Assembly (NCBI RefSeq): GCF_000445445.1
Contig: NZ_ASXP01000004.1
Location: 310,001-374,000, forward strand
Origin: Sporomusa ovata DSM 2662
GTDB lineage: Bacteria; Bacillota; Negativicutes; Sporomusales; Sporomusaceae
Direction of reading: 5' to 3'
DNA: 64,000 nucleotides
Below, piece after piece: positions 9,503-18,087 of the stretch (positions within the stretch are counted from its first letter, which is position 1; each line of letters begins with the position of its first letter). Both the position numbers and the translations under genes were made by a program. The notes beneath the pieces are model-generated. The model saw nothing but the letters and a program-made list of their open reading frames with translations. It was not told where the DNA came from and did no database searches.

Positions 9503-10544
9503 GAAAAAGTGGTTATGCCAACCAGGTATTTTAGCAGCGCTTACCGCTGCTTTGTTATTTGGCGCAGGAACGCCATTTGCGAAGCTATTGCTAAATGCTG
9601 TTAACCCATGGCTAATGGCGGGGCTGCTTTACATTGGCTCCGGTCTTGGCCTAACTCTATACCGCTGGTTGACCAAAGCTCCTGTTGTCAAGCTGCCACG
9701 CCAGGAGACGTTTTGGTTTGCTGGTGCGATTGTGGCTGGTGGTATCGTTGCTCCGGTCTTACTGATGTTTGGTTTAACCCAAACGCCTGCATGCGGGGCA
9801 TCTCTACTGCTCAATGCCGAAAGTGTATTTACGGCCTTACTGGCCTGGTTCGCATTCAAGGAAAACTTCGATCGGCGCATTGCACTGGGCATGTTCGCCA
9901 TCGTAGCCGGTGCAGTAGTCCTGAGTTGGCAGGGGGATGCAGGTTTTGCCGGTTTATGGCCATCTTTAGCGCTGCTGGGCGCGTGCTTCGCCTGGGGCAT
10001 CGACAACAATTTGACGCGCAAGGTGTCATTGTCGGATACAACGTGGATTGCTTCAATCAAAGGTCTGGTTGCCGGTTCAGTCAATCTGGCCTTAGCCTTC
10101 TTGCTCGGTGCATCCTTGCCGCCGCTCTTTAATCTGGTTTTCGCGATGGTGGTGGGGTTTCTCTCCTATGGTGTGAGCTTGGCCTTGTTCGTAGTTGGTC
10201 TACGCCTCCTTGGCACTGCCCGTACCGGGGCTTACTTTTCTATTGCTCCGTTCATTGGGGCTGTAATAGCACTGGCCTTTGGTGAGCCATTGACGCTGCC
10301 GCTGGTGATTGCGGGAGCGCTGATGGCACTGGGCGTTTGGCTTCACCTAACAGAGCACCACAAACACGAACATATGCACACAGAGTTAGAACACGAACAC
10401 GAACATACACATGATGAACATCATCAACATACACATGATAGCCCTGCTGCAGATGGAACAAAACATAACCACCAACACCGGCACTCGGCACTGATTCATA
10501 GGCATGAGCACTTCCCCGATGCTCACCATCAGCATGAGCATTGA
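9483..10544 (+). CDS. DMT/EamA-family transporter with histidine-rich C-terminal tail
   Basis: 353 residues. About ten hydrophobic segments in two EamA repeats (about 12-150 and 160-290) end in a cytosolic or periplasmic tail of about 66 residues with about 25 histidines in HxH, HEH and HHxH patterns. Drug/metabolite transporters export small molecules; the tail suggests binding of a transition metal such as Zn, Ni or Co, which is inference. ATG 9483 overlaps the HD-GYP gene; ATG 9495 (MTKKKW) is an alternative. The body is more GC-rich than the genes upstream, compatible with separate acquisition. A strong hairpin follows at once. Confidence 0.85.
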   Translation: MENAMTKKKWLCQPGILAALTAALLFGAGTPFAKLLLNAVNPWLMAGLLYIGSGLGLTLYRWLTKAPVVKLPRQETFWFAGAIVAGGIVAPVLLMFGLTQTPACGASLLLNAESVFTALLAWFAFKENFDRRIALGMFAIVAGAVVLSWQGDAGFAGLWPSLALLGACFAWGIDNNLTRKVSLSDTTWIASIKGLVAGSVNLALAFLLGASLPPLFNLVFAMVVGFLSYGVSLALFVVGLRLLGTARTGAYFSIAPFIGAVIALAFGEPLTLPLVIAGALMALGVWLHLTEHHKHEHMHTELEHEHEHTHDEHHQHTHDSPAADGTKHNHQHRHSALIHRHEHFPDAHHQHEH

Positions 10545-10550
10545 AATAAT

Positions 10551-10595
10551 AAAAACAGCTAAAATTTAGATTGGTTCTAAATTTTAGCTGTTTTT
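10551..10595. terminator. Bidirectional rho-independent terminator
   Basis: A perfect 20-bp inverted repeat with a 5-nt loop, flanked by A5 on one side and T5 on the other, so it can stop transcription from both sides. It separates the + strand transporter gene from the - strand flavin reductase gene that ends at 10603. Confidence 0.92.
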
Positions 10596-10602
10596 ACAGA
10601 TC

Positions 10603-11250
10603 TCAATATTTTTTTATTACATCAATAACTCCTATTCCCGATAGTTCTCCCTCCGCATTTAACGGATTTTTCGGCTGATGGATATTGAACATAAAACCAT
10701 CTTGTCCATATCTTTTAAATGCATTTCCAGTAAAACTCTTATCAAGTGCTATGGCGCATACCTTCCCAATGATCAGTGCGGCTATGCCCTGTTGTGATAA
10801 ATCTTTTTCAAGTTCCAGGCTGCATTCCAAGGATAAAAAGCTTTCTTTTATACGCGGCGCGTTAATGGTTTTGGAGGTTTCAAGCGTAAACCCGCCTGCT
10901 GCAAATTCATCGGTTTCAGCGTCGTTGTTAGTAATAGTTTTTTGGCACATTTCAAGGTAATCAGAACAGAGGAAATTGACGCAAAACTCTTTAGTTCGCA
11001 AAATGTTTTGATAGGTATGTGACCGTTGTAATAGGCCGGGCATTACAGCATAAAATCCACCACCATCGCCGGAAAAAGAACTCCAGGAATGTAAGCAGGC
11101 ATTTGGCTGACCATTGTCTTTATAAGTTGTAAGCATAAATAACGGGTGGGGAATACCGCACACAAATTCAAACCAATGAAATATATTGTAGTGCCCGGGC
11201 CATTCTTCCTGAAAAAAATCTGGTTTTTGTGTAAGAATTTCAAGTTTCAT
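10603..11250 (-). CDS. Flavin reductase family protein (FMN-binding split barrel)
   Basis: 215 residues from the ATG at 11250, which has a strong AAAGGAGG site; the frame remains open further upstream but without homology. N-terminal PHPLFMLTTYKDNGQPNACL and the FCVNF stretch match the flavin-reductase-like split-barrel fold, which binds FMN and often serves in NAD(P)H:flavin reduction. The substrate is unknown. It lies 73 bp downstream of, and codirectional with, an AraC-family regulator gene, so the two are probably cotranscribed or the regulator controls it. Confidence 0.85.
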   Translation of the reverse strand: MKLEILTQKPDFFQEEWPGHYNIFHWFEFVCGIPHPLFMLTTYKDNGQPNACLHSWSSFSGDGGGFYAVMPGLLQRSHTYQNILRTKEFCVNFLCSDYLEMCQKTITNNDAETDEFAAGGFTLETSKTINAPRIKESFLSLECSLELEKDLSQQGIAALIIGKVCAIALDKSFTGNAFKRYGQDGFMFNIHQPKNPLNAEGELSGIGVIDVIKKY

Positions 11251-11323
11251 AAGGGAACCTCCTTTGGTTATTTTCTTTACTTTATCATAAAGGATATTTA
11301 GTGTATTGCAAAAAAACGACAAG

Positions 11324-12154
11324 TTAACTTTCCGCATACTGCAAAGCTTCCAAAGGGGTTCTGCCTGCATATTTTTTAAAATTGTTGATAAAATGAGACT
11401 GGTCAGCAAATTGATAGTGATACGCAAGATCACCAAAATTTCGATTGCGGGAATAATACATGTCTTGCCAGATCATTTGAAACCTTACTATATCGGAAAT
11501 TTTTTTTGGCGAAGCACCGATAAATTCTGTAAACAGGCGTTCAAGGTGTCTTTGACTGATCGTTATTTTGGCGCATAGGGCAGGTATCGAGATTAGGCCT
11601 TTTGTTTTTAAAATATAATAAAGAGCATTTAAGATATTGGGGTTCATAGGACGCGATGCCTGAAGGCAGGATAACAAATAATTTTCCATCGCAGCTATCC
11701 GGCCCATGATGGATGGTTTTGCTAACAGAATGTCTGTCAGTTTTTTTCTGAAATCATAAAAATAATTGTCGACATCTATAAATGTATTTAAGGCGTCTCT
11801 CATGGTAGTATCAGCAAACAGAGGAACAGCCCAGAAGTAAAAGCGAATGCCAAATGTAGAAGTAGTTGCTGCCTTAGTAGTAACCACAGTATGAAAAGGA
11901 GCATCATTGATACCGCAAAAAGCCGCGCTTAGTGTATTGGAAATGTGATTGATGTCAACGACAATATCCATACAGCCATCTGGGATGATGATCGTAGAAT
12001 GAGATCGCTGCTTATTCTTACCGGATGGTAGCAGCGGGTGGAATGACCCCCAAAAGCATCTAATGTAGGGTTTAAGCATATTACTTGGTGGAATTTCAAT
12101 ATATTGCAGCGTGTTTTGGGGTTTTGCAATGATAGGATTAAATAGGTTGGACAA
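11324..12154 (-). CDS. AraC-family transcriptional regulator
   Basis: 276 residues. The N-terminal half (about 15-130) resembles the sensor part found in many AraC-type regulators (YIRCFWGS..., IIPDGCMDIVVDI). The C-terminal half (about 175-265) is the double helix-turn-helix: LCAKITISQRHLERLFTEFI, then FGDLAYHYQFADQSHFINNF and GRTPLEAL. The start is uncertain. The open frame begins with TTG at 12154, and a good GAGGAGG lies 17 nt upstream, rather far. A stop codon closes the frame immediately above, so the start must be near here or at a downstream ATG. It is divergent from the YbaK-type gene. Confidence 0.88.
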   Translation of the reverse strand: MSNLFNPIIAKPQNTLQYIEIPPSNMLKPYIRCFWGSFHPLLPSGKNKQRSHSTIIIPDGCMDIVVDINHISNTLSAAFCGINDAPFHTVVTTKAATTSTFGIRFYFWAVPLFADTTMRDALNTFIDVDNYFYDFRKKLTDILLAKPSIMGRIAAMENYLLSCLQASRPMNPNILNALYYILKTKGLISIPALCAKITISQRHLERLFTEFIGASPKKISDIVRFQMIWQDMYYSRNRNFGDLAYHYQFADQSHFINNFKKYAGRTPLEALQYAES

Positions 12155-12311
12155 AGTATGCGTTCAGTCCACCTCCTCGCTGAGTTCCTGCGCTGGCTTG
12201 TTTTCATTATTATCATTATAGCACTGTGAATGATAATAGATTTGCCTAAACAGGCAAGTTAAGATAATATTTTAGATAGTAGTGAAGTATTCTAGAGGGA
12301 GTTTTTTTATA

Positions 12312-12764
12312 ATGGAAAAGGTAAATATAAAAGATATTTTAGAAAAAAGTGGTTTTTTATTTGAATTAATTTATAATGAAAGTCCTATTCGTACAGCACA
12401 GGAAGGTGCAGATTATTTTAATGTTGATATTGCTCAAATAGTGCCAACGTTGATACTATATACAGGTATAGGCTTTCATGTGTTAGTTATTTCAGGGGCA
12501 AGAGGTCATGTTAATTTCAAAGAAATAAAACACTTGCTGCATTGCAAAAATGTCAGATTAGCGACAAAAGAGGAAGTTAAATCAGTAACCGGTTTTTCAG
12601 TTGGCAATGTACCAATGTTTGGAATTCCATTGCCGTACATCGTGGACAAGAGACTTCTCCAATTTTCGTTTGTTTATGGTGGTTTAGGAGAAGAAAATAC
12701 GACGTTAAAGGTTGATCCGCGTGCTTTGTTTAATTTAAATAAAGTTGTTGGGTCATTAGAATAG
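12312..12764 (+). CDS. YbaK/EbsC-type aminoacyl-tRNA deacylase domain protein
   Basis: 150 residues from the ATG at 12312, with GAGGGAG 10-16 nt upstream; an earlier in-frame ATG at 12282 lacks a site. It is a single YbaK/ProX editing domain: the PIRTAQEGADYFNVDIAQIVPTL N-terminal helix region, LVISGARGHVNFKEI, and the VTGFSVGNVPMFGIP loop corresponding to the GxxxGxxPP substrate loop. Family members hydrolyse mischarged aminoacyl-tRNAs in trans. It stands alone between the AraC gene and the typA promoter. Confidence 0.85.
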   Translation: MEKVNIKDILEKSGFLFELIYNESPIRTAQEGADYFNVDIAQIVPTLILYTGIGFHVLVISGARGHVNFKEIKHLLHCKNVRLATKEEVKSVTGFSVGNVPMFGIPLPYIVDKRLLQFSFVYGGLGEENTTLKVDPRALFNLNKVVGSLE

Positions 12765-12841
12765 TAAAGGACTTTGCCCCATTGTCAGAAGCAATGGACG
12801 TTGGAGGCATACTTGTTTTTTTCATTTAAAATAAATTTAAT

Positions 12842-12870
12842 TTGACATATGACAAGTGGTATAATATAGT
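12842..12870 (+). promoter_or_regulatory. Sigma-A-type promoter for typA
   Basis: TTGACA (12842-12847), 17-nt spacer, TATAGT (12865-12870), about 75 bp before the typA start. The leader between them carries a small hairpin (AAAAGGGTGC...GCATCCTTTT at about 12893-12918) without a following U-run. Confidence 0.7.
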
Positions 12871-12944
12871 GAAGTGTGCATGACACTACAAAAGGGTGCA
12901 AAAAAGCATCCTTTTGCTCATTATAGGGGAGGCTATCATTTTAT

Positions 12945-14750
12945 ATGGAACGCAATGACTTACGTAATATCGCTATTATTGCCCACGTTGACCATGGTAA
13001 GACAACTTTGGTTGACGCTATGCTCAAACAAAGCGGTGTTTTCCGCGCGAATGAACATATTATTGAACGCGTTATGGACTCAAACGATCTTGAACGCGAA
13101 CGTGGCATTACCATCTTATCGAAAAATACGGCGGTAATGTATCATAATATCAAAATTAACATCGTCGATACCCCGGGCCACGCCGATTTTGGCGGTGAGG
13201 TTGAGCGGGTGCTTAATATGGTTGACGGTGTATTGCTCCTGGTAGATGCTTTTGAGGGACCGATGCCTCAGACTAAGTATGTATTGCGTAAAGCCTTAGA
13301 GCAAAAGATTAAGCCAATTGTTGTTATCAACAAAATTGACCGTCCTGATCAGCGGGTAGAAGATGTTCTTGACGAGGTATTAGAACTATTTATTGAGCTG
13401 GATGCTAATGATGAACAGCTTGACTTTCCGGTAGTATATGCAACTGCCCGTGCGGGGATTGCCAAAATGGCCATGGATGATAACAGCGACAATTTGCAAC
13501 CGTTGTTTGAGTGTATTGAGAAAACCATCCCTGCGCCGCGGGGCGAGATTGACGGACCGCTGCAGGTTATGATTACTACACTGGATTATGATGACTATGT
13601 CGGCCGGATTGCTATTGGCCGGGTTGTACGAGGACGAATTAAAAACGGCCAAAATGTTGTATTGGTGAACGGTGAGACGGAGACCAAAGGCAAAATCGGC
13701 AAATTATATATATACGAGGGGCTGAAGCGTACTGAAGTCCAAGAGGCTGCTTTAGGTGACATTGTTGCGATGATTGGTCTTGAATCAATCAATATTGGTG
13801 ATACGGTAGCTGATACCGAGAATCCGGAAGCGCTGCCTGCAATTCGTATTGACGAGCCGACACTTGCTATGACTTTTTCGGTAAATACAAGCCCATTTGC
13901 CGGACGGGAGGGCCAGTATGTTACGTCACGCCATATTCGTGACCGCCTGTTTAAGGAAGCCGAAACCAATGTTAGCTTGCGGGTTACAGAAACCGACAGC
14001 CCGGATTCTTTTGTGGTGGCAGGCCGGGGGGAACTGCATTTGTCGATTCTTATTGAAACAATGCGCCGCGAGGGTTATGAGCTGCAGATTGGTAAGCCGC
14101 AGGTAATCTATAAGGAGATTAACGGCAAGCGCTGCGAACCGATGGAGTTTTTGACAATTGATGTACCACAGGAATTTATGGGACCGGTTATGGAAGGCTT
14201 AGGTACCCGCCGGGCTGAGCTTGTTAATATGATCGAATTGGCTGGCTACTTACGGATGGAATTCATTATTCCGGCTCGTGGCTTAATTGGTTTTAGATCA
14301 GGGTTTTTGACCAATACCAAGGGCAATGGTATTATGCACCATGTTTTCCATGGTTATGTGCCATATAAAGGCGATATTCCCGGTCGTACCCGGGGTGCAT
14401 TAGTAGCGTTTGAACAGGGCGAAACCACTGGCTATGGCATTAATAGTATCCAAGACAGAGGCATTATGTTTGTTGTCCCCGTACAACCTGTATATGAAGG
14501 TATGATTATCGGGGAAAATGCCCGGGATATGGATATGGATGTTAACCCCTGCAAGAAAAAGCATGTAACCAATATGCGGGCTAGTGGTACTGATGACGGT
14601 ATTCGTCTGACACCGCCGCGAATTTTAAGTCTGGAACAGGCACTTGAGTATATTAATGATGATGAGGCTGTAGAAGTCACACCACAAAGCATTCGTTTGC
14701 GTAAGCTTATTTTAGACCGGCACATCCGTGGCCGCGAACGCAAACAGTGA
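12945..14750 (+). CDS. typA: Ribosome-associated GTPase TypA/BipA
   Basis: 601 residues, the usual size. The N-terminal translational GTPase domain shows P-loop AHVDHGKTTL, G2 ERERGITI, G3 DTPGHADFGGE and G4 NKIDRPDQR. EF-Tu-like domain II, EF-G-like domain III and the BipA-specific C-terminal domain follow, with RAELVNM, ARGLIGFRS and the RxLxLEQALEYIND end. TypA binds the ribosome and supports 50S assembly and stress growth. It has its own promoter upstream and RBS GGGGAGG; no strong terminator was seen before sepF. Confidence 0.97.
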   Translation: MERNDLRNIAIIAHVDHGKTTLVDAMLKQSGVFRANEHIIERVMDSNDLERERGITILSKNTAVMYHNIKINIVDTPGHADFGGEVERVLNMVDGVLLLVDAFEGPMPQTKYVLRKALEQKIKPIVVINKIDRPDQRVEDVLDEVLELFIELDANDEQLDFPVVYATARAGIAKMAMDDNSDNLQPLFECIEKTIPAPRGEIDGPLQVMITTLDYDDYVGRIAIGRVVRGRIKNGQNVVLVNGETETKGKIGKLYIYEGLKRTEVQEAALGDIVAMIGLESINIGDTVADTENPEALPAIRIDEPTLAMTFSVNTSPFAGREGQYVTSRHIRDRLFKEAETNVSLRVTETDSPDSFVVAGRGELHLSILIETMRREGYELQIGKPQVIYKEINGKRCEPMEFLTIDVPQEFMGPVMEGLGTRRAELVNMIELAGYLRMEFIIPARGLIGFRSGFLTNTKGNGIMHHVFHGYVPYKGDIPGRTRGALVAFEQGETTGYGINSIQDRGIMFVVPVQPVYEGMIIGENARDMDMDVNPCKKKHVTNMRASGTDDGIRLTPPRILSLEQALEYINDDEAVEVTPQSIRLRKLILDRHIRGRERKQ

Positions 14751-14946
14751 ACTCGTTTCAGCATAGCTGAAATATTGGGGATTCAGTCAGTTATAGTGCT
14801 AAAGTCCTAAATTACTAGGAAATTCCTCCTCAATTTGCTATTAATGTGAAAATTCATTGTTGTAAGGCAGGAATTGCCATAAAAGGTGTCGAAGCTACTC
14901 TACTAACAAGGTTAAAAATTGGAATTTTTTGAGGAGGCGTTTACCA

Positions 14947-15393
14947 GTGGCGCTTGGATTAATGGATAAATTAGCAAATTTTTTAATACCGATGGAAGAA
15001 GATATAGTAGCGCCAGAAAAAAAAGCGGATACGCCTGTTGCGAAAGAATTGCCTGTACAGGAACCTGAGCGACGTCCCAAGTTAAAAGTACACAGTCAGC
15101 ATTCAGGTCATTTAAAATTATTTGTCGATTTGCCAACTTCTTTCGACGATGTGCAAAATTATGCTGATTATCTCAAAGATAATGTTGCTATTATTGTTAA
15201 TTATCAGCAGGTAGATGAGGCTACTCAACAACGGATGTGCGACTTTTTAAATGGCGTATGTTATGTTTTGGGCGGCCACGTTCAACGGATTTCGGAAAGA
15301 GTAATCCTTTACACGTATGCAAGTATTGAAGTGGATAAAAAGATATTTGCTTATTCAGTGCCTACTTATGTACGGGTAAAGAATGAAATGTAA
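14947..15393 (+). CDS. sepF: Cell division protein SepF
   Basis: 148 residues from a GTG at 14947 preceded by GAGGAGG at a 9-nt spacing. The N terminus (V)ALGLMDKLANFLIP is the amphipathic membrane anchor. A charged linker (about 18-50) leads to the SepF core (about 58-145: VDLPTSFDDVQNYADYLKD, FLNGVCYVLGGHVQRI, TYASIEV). SepF tethers FtsZ filaments to the membrane. This gene is typical of Firmicutes and Actinobacteria. It is monocistronic in appearance: a terminator follows within 20 bp. Confidence 0.93.
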   Translation: MALGLMDKLANFLIPMEEDIVAPEKKADTPVAKELPVQEPERRPKLKVHSQHSGHLKLFVDLPTSFDDVQNYADYLKDNVAIIVNYQQVDEATQQRMCDFLNGVCYVLGGHVQRISERVILYTYASIEVDKKIFAYSVPTYVRVKNEM

Positions 15394-15410
15394 GTTATAA
15401 CTGAGCGTAT

Positions 15411-15458
15411 ACACAAAACCGCCTACTGGGACGATGTCCTGGTGGGCGGTTTTTGTGT
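15411..15458 (+). terminator. Rho-independent terminator after sepF
   Basis: Inverted repeat ACACAAAACCGCC...GGCGGTTTTTGTGT with an inner CAGG-like extension and a T5 run inside the 3' arm; it ends sepF transcription. Confidence 0.85.
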
Positions 15459-15647
15459 TCGGTCTATTATCGAATTAGATAGTTTCGTAGGTTTTTTTCA
15501 TGCCGGATCAGCTATTCATTCGTATCTTTGTTATAAGGATTCGCGGTGCCGCAATCCAAATCATCCTCAGTCAGGTTAATCTTATCTATTGCATGTTTTT
15601 TAATGTTTTGGAAATAATATCCTGTAGAGTATAAATGGAGGACAGGC

Positions 15648-16427
15648 ATGGATTCGAGCCTGGGTGGCTTGAATATAATAGTACTGTTGACGAATGGAGA
15701 AGACATGGAGACTCTATTTGATATGGCAAAGGTTCTTGGGCGGATCATTACGATTTTGCCGCTGATGCTTTTTATGGCGCTTTTTATGGGGCGAAGGTCA
15801 ATCGGTGAACTGCCGGTTTTTGATTTTTTGGTTATTTTAAGCCTGGGAGCGGTAGTTGGTGCTGATATTGCAGACCCAAAAATAGAACATATTCATACCG
15901 CTTTTGCCATTGTCGCCATTGCGCTGTTGCAAAGAGTAGTATCGGAAATATCGATACGAAGCGTAAAATTTAGAAAATGGATTACTTTCGAGCCTGTCAT
16001 CGTTGTAAATGATGGTAAACTAAATGCCAAAAACCTTAAACAAATCAAATATACGGTGGACAACATATTAGAACTCCTACGGGAATATGGTGTATTCAAC
16101 CTGGATGAAGTTCAGCTTGCCGTAGTGGAAGCCAACGGAAAATTATCGGTGTATAAAAAACCCGAGAAAGCACCGGTTACCCCCCAGGACTTAAACATTT
16201 CCAAACCAAAAGGAAATATTGCCTATCCGATTATTATTGAAGGCCGGATAATCAAAAAGACATTGGCCAGTCTTAATTTGGAGGAAGCCTGGCTGCTTGA
16301 GCAATTAAATTGTCAGGGAAAGAAACTTGACGAAGTATTCTTTGCTATGGTTGTTGAAAATCGATATCTCCACATATCAACCCGGTATGAACCGGTCATG
16401 GATACAGAAATTCCGCTCAGCTTTTGA
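15648..16427 (+). CDS. DUF421 (YetF-like) membrane protein
   Basis: 259 residues from the ATG at 15648, with GGAGG 6 nt upstream; an in-frame ATG at 15705 (METLFDMAKVLG) gives the length usual for the family. Three N-terminal hydrophobic segments (about 25-45, 55-75, 80-95) carry the family stretch LPVFDFLVILSLGAVVGADI. The soluble DUF421 domain follows (FRKWITFEPVIVVNDGKLN, LLREYGVFNLDEVQLAVVEANGKLSVYKK). Relatives occur in spore-formers and some affect germination or the spore membrane; the function here is unknown. It is the last gene before the RTX island repeat. Confidence 0.85.
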   Translation: MDSSLGGLNIIVLLTNGEDMETLFDMAKVLGRIITILPLMLFMALFMGRRSIGELPVFDFLVILSLGAVVGADIADPKIEHIHTAFAIVAIALLQRVVSEISIRSVKFRKWITFEPVIVVNDGKLNAKNLKQIKYTVDNILELLREYGVFNLDEVQLAVVEANGKLSVYKKPEKAPVTPQDLNISKPKGNIAYPIIIEGRIIKKTLASLNLEEAWLLEQLNCQGKKLDEVFFAMVVENRYLHISTRYEPVMDTEIPLSF

Positions 16428-16469
16428 GCGCAAATATTTGTGACATAAAAAACTGACAAAACTGGGGTC

Positions 16470-16516
16470 TAAACCCAATTTCAATGTCATATACTTCAGT
16501 AAGCCTTTTAAGAAGG
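16470..16516 (+). repeat. Left copy of 47-bp island-flanking direct repeat
   Basis: 44 of 47 positions match 31034-31080 in the same orientation (core GTCATATACTTCAGTAAGCC identical). The two copies bracket the RTX/T1SS region. The left copy lies just after the DUF421 gene and just before the orphan RTX fragment. Confidence 0.8.
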
Positions 16517-16601
16517 AAAGAAAAAAGAAACAAGGGGACAGGGTATTTGTTTTTCTTTCATAGAATTTGGCAAAACACAATCTCTGTTCTCCTGTTTTTT
16601 C

Positions 16602-17558
16602 GGCGGTGCCGGGAACGACACACTTATCGGCGACGCCAACAACAACTGGCTCGCAGGCGGACAGGGAAGCGACACCTTCAACGCGGGAGCCGGCGATGAC
16701 GTTCTACTCATTGACGCCGATGATAAACAGGCTAATATTCATGCCGGTGCGGGCACAGATGTTGTGCAGGTGATTGGCGATAAAGGCGTGACGCTAAACC
16801 TGGCGCAAGCCGAAGTTGAAATCGCCCAGGGTGGCCGGGGCGCTGACGTCTTCATCGGCGGCGGGACAAGCTCGGTCTTCATTTCCGGTGGTGATGGCGA
16901 TGATATCATCATCGGCGGGGCGGCCAGCGATGCCATTGCCGGTGAAGACGGCGACGATTTCATTGATGGCGGAGCAGGCAACGACGTGCTGCGAGGCCAC
17001 CGTGGGCGCGATAACATCTATGGGGGAGCAGGCGACGATTTTCTCGACGGCGGCCAGGACGACGATGCCCTCTACGGTGGCAGCGGCAACGATGTGCTCA
17101 AAGGCAGCACCGGCGACGACTATATTGACGGCGGTGCCGGCACCAACGTAATCGAGCTTTCCGGCAGCTTCTCCGAGTACCGGATTACCAAGACAGCCAA
17201 CGGCGTGTGGATCAGTGACACAGTGGCCGGGCGTGACGGTACCGACTTTGTCAAAAACGTCAAAAAAGCCAATTTCAAGGACGTAAGTCTGGTTGAAATA
17301 CCCAGCAATACCAGCGCTGGCCTGGAAAATCCGATGCCGGTGAAAGACGTGCTGACAAAGGACAAAAATGGCGTTGCCTTCGATCACGCTAACGCGCATC
17401 TCATTGCCAAGGAGCAACTGTTGATTAATGACATTGACTGGCAGGGGGACAGTCTTAAGAGAAGCGCAGGGGCGTTGTTTTTGCTTCTGATTAAAAACAA
17501 GATAAACAAAAGCAAAAATAGAAAAATAGTAGACACAACGGCAATTTGCGCAGCGTAA
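16602..17558 (+). pseudogene. Orphan RTX-repeat fragment, diverged paralogue of the large RTX protein
   Basis: The frame encodes GAGNDTL-type nonapeptide repeats from 16602, then NLAQAEVEIAQGGRG, about ten GGxGxD Ca-binding repeats, and a tail (SEYRITKTANGVWISDTVAG, LIAKEQLLINDIDWQ). This matches residues about 523-806 of the large RTX protein (20690-21540) at roughly three quarters nucleotide identity by eye. Homology begins and ends abruptly at about 16600 and 17457. The frame is open from 16512 but has no start codon with a ribosome-binding site near the homologous part, and the last about 33 codons are unrelated. It is probably the relic of an older RTX gene copy lacking both ends. Confidence 0.75.
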
Positions 17559-18087
17559 CAGGGATTCATAAAGTATTATATCTAGTAGTAAATACCAGCG
17601 AAGCGAAATGAACGTCCCTTTGCTTCTTCTCTGGGCTAGAGAGGTGTTTTTTAGCTATTCAATTGCAAAACTACGGAAACGATGTAGCGGAAGGAATTTG
17701 GAACAAACCTTTCGTTTTTTGATGTGTTTCCAGTTAAAATAATTTGCCATAAGATAAAAACGAAGTAAAGCAAATAAAAACAAAATAAACTTAATTTATA
17801 ATATAAAGTTTACTGTTTTAATTGATTTATAATTTATTTTGTATTATTCTATACATAGAAATATATGTAAATGAAATTAATAATTAACAGTTTTAACTTT
17901 AACAGTAAAAACATCATACTAAAAAACAAGAAATCGGTTGGAGGTGAAATATGGACTAAAGACTACGAAGTCGGAAGAATATATTGCCATAAATATAGTA
18001 ACCAAGCGGTACAAGAGTTTAAGATGGTGTCACCAACCCTGTCCCCTGACACACCCTTGATTGACACTCATACGAGGGAGGAATGGT
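17559..18087. other. AT-rich intergenic stretch of the RTX island
   Basis: About 530 bp without a convincing gene; a 110-codon open frame (17871-18203) overlaps the next gene and has no homology features. It contains several TATAAT-like AT-rich stretches (17800-17870) that may serve as promoters for 18088. At 18036-18047 it carries ACCCTGTCCCCT, the inverted copy of AGGGGACAGGGT at 16533-16544, so these two short cores bracket the orphan RTX fragment. Confidence 0.5.

Noticed and set aside
9608..10132. 174-codon + strand and 151-codon - strand frames inside the His-tailed transporter
   Set aside because: Both lie inside a clear EamA reading frame and lack membrane or domain pattern.
15512..15748. 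78-codon - strand frame upstream of the DUF421 gene
   Set aside because: No ribosome-binding site; it overlaps the DUF421 start and has no recognisable family, though the tail KINLTEDDLDCGTANPY is not obviously random.
16794..17417. 207-codon - strand open frame over the orphan RTX fragment
   Set aside because: Same kind of shadow as opposite the intact RTX gene; no start signal or motif.
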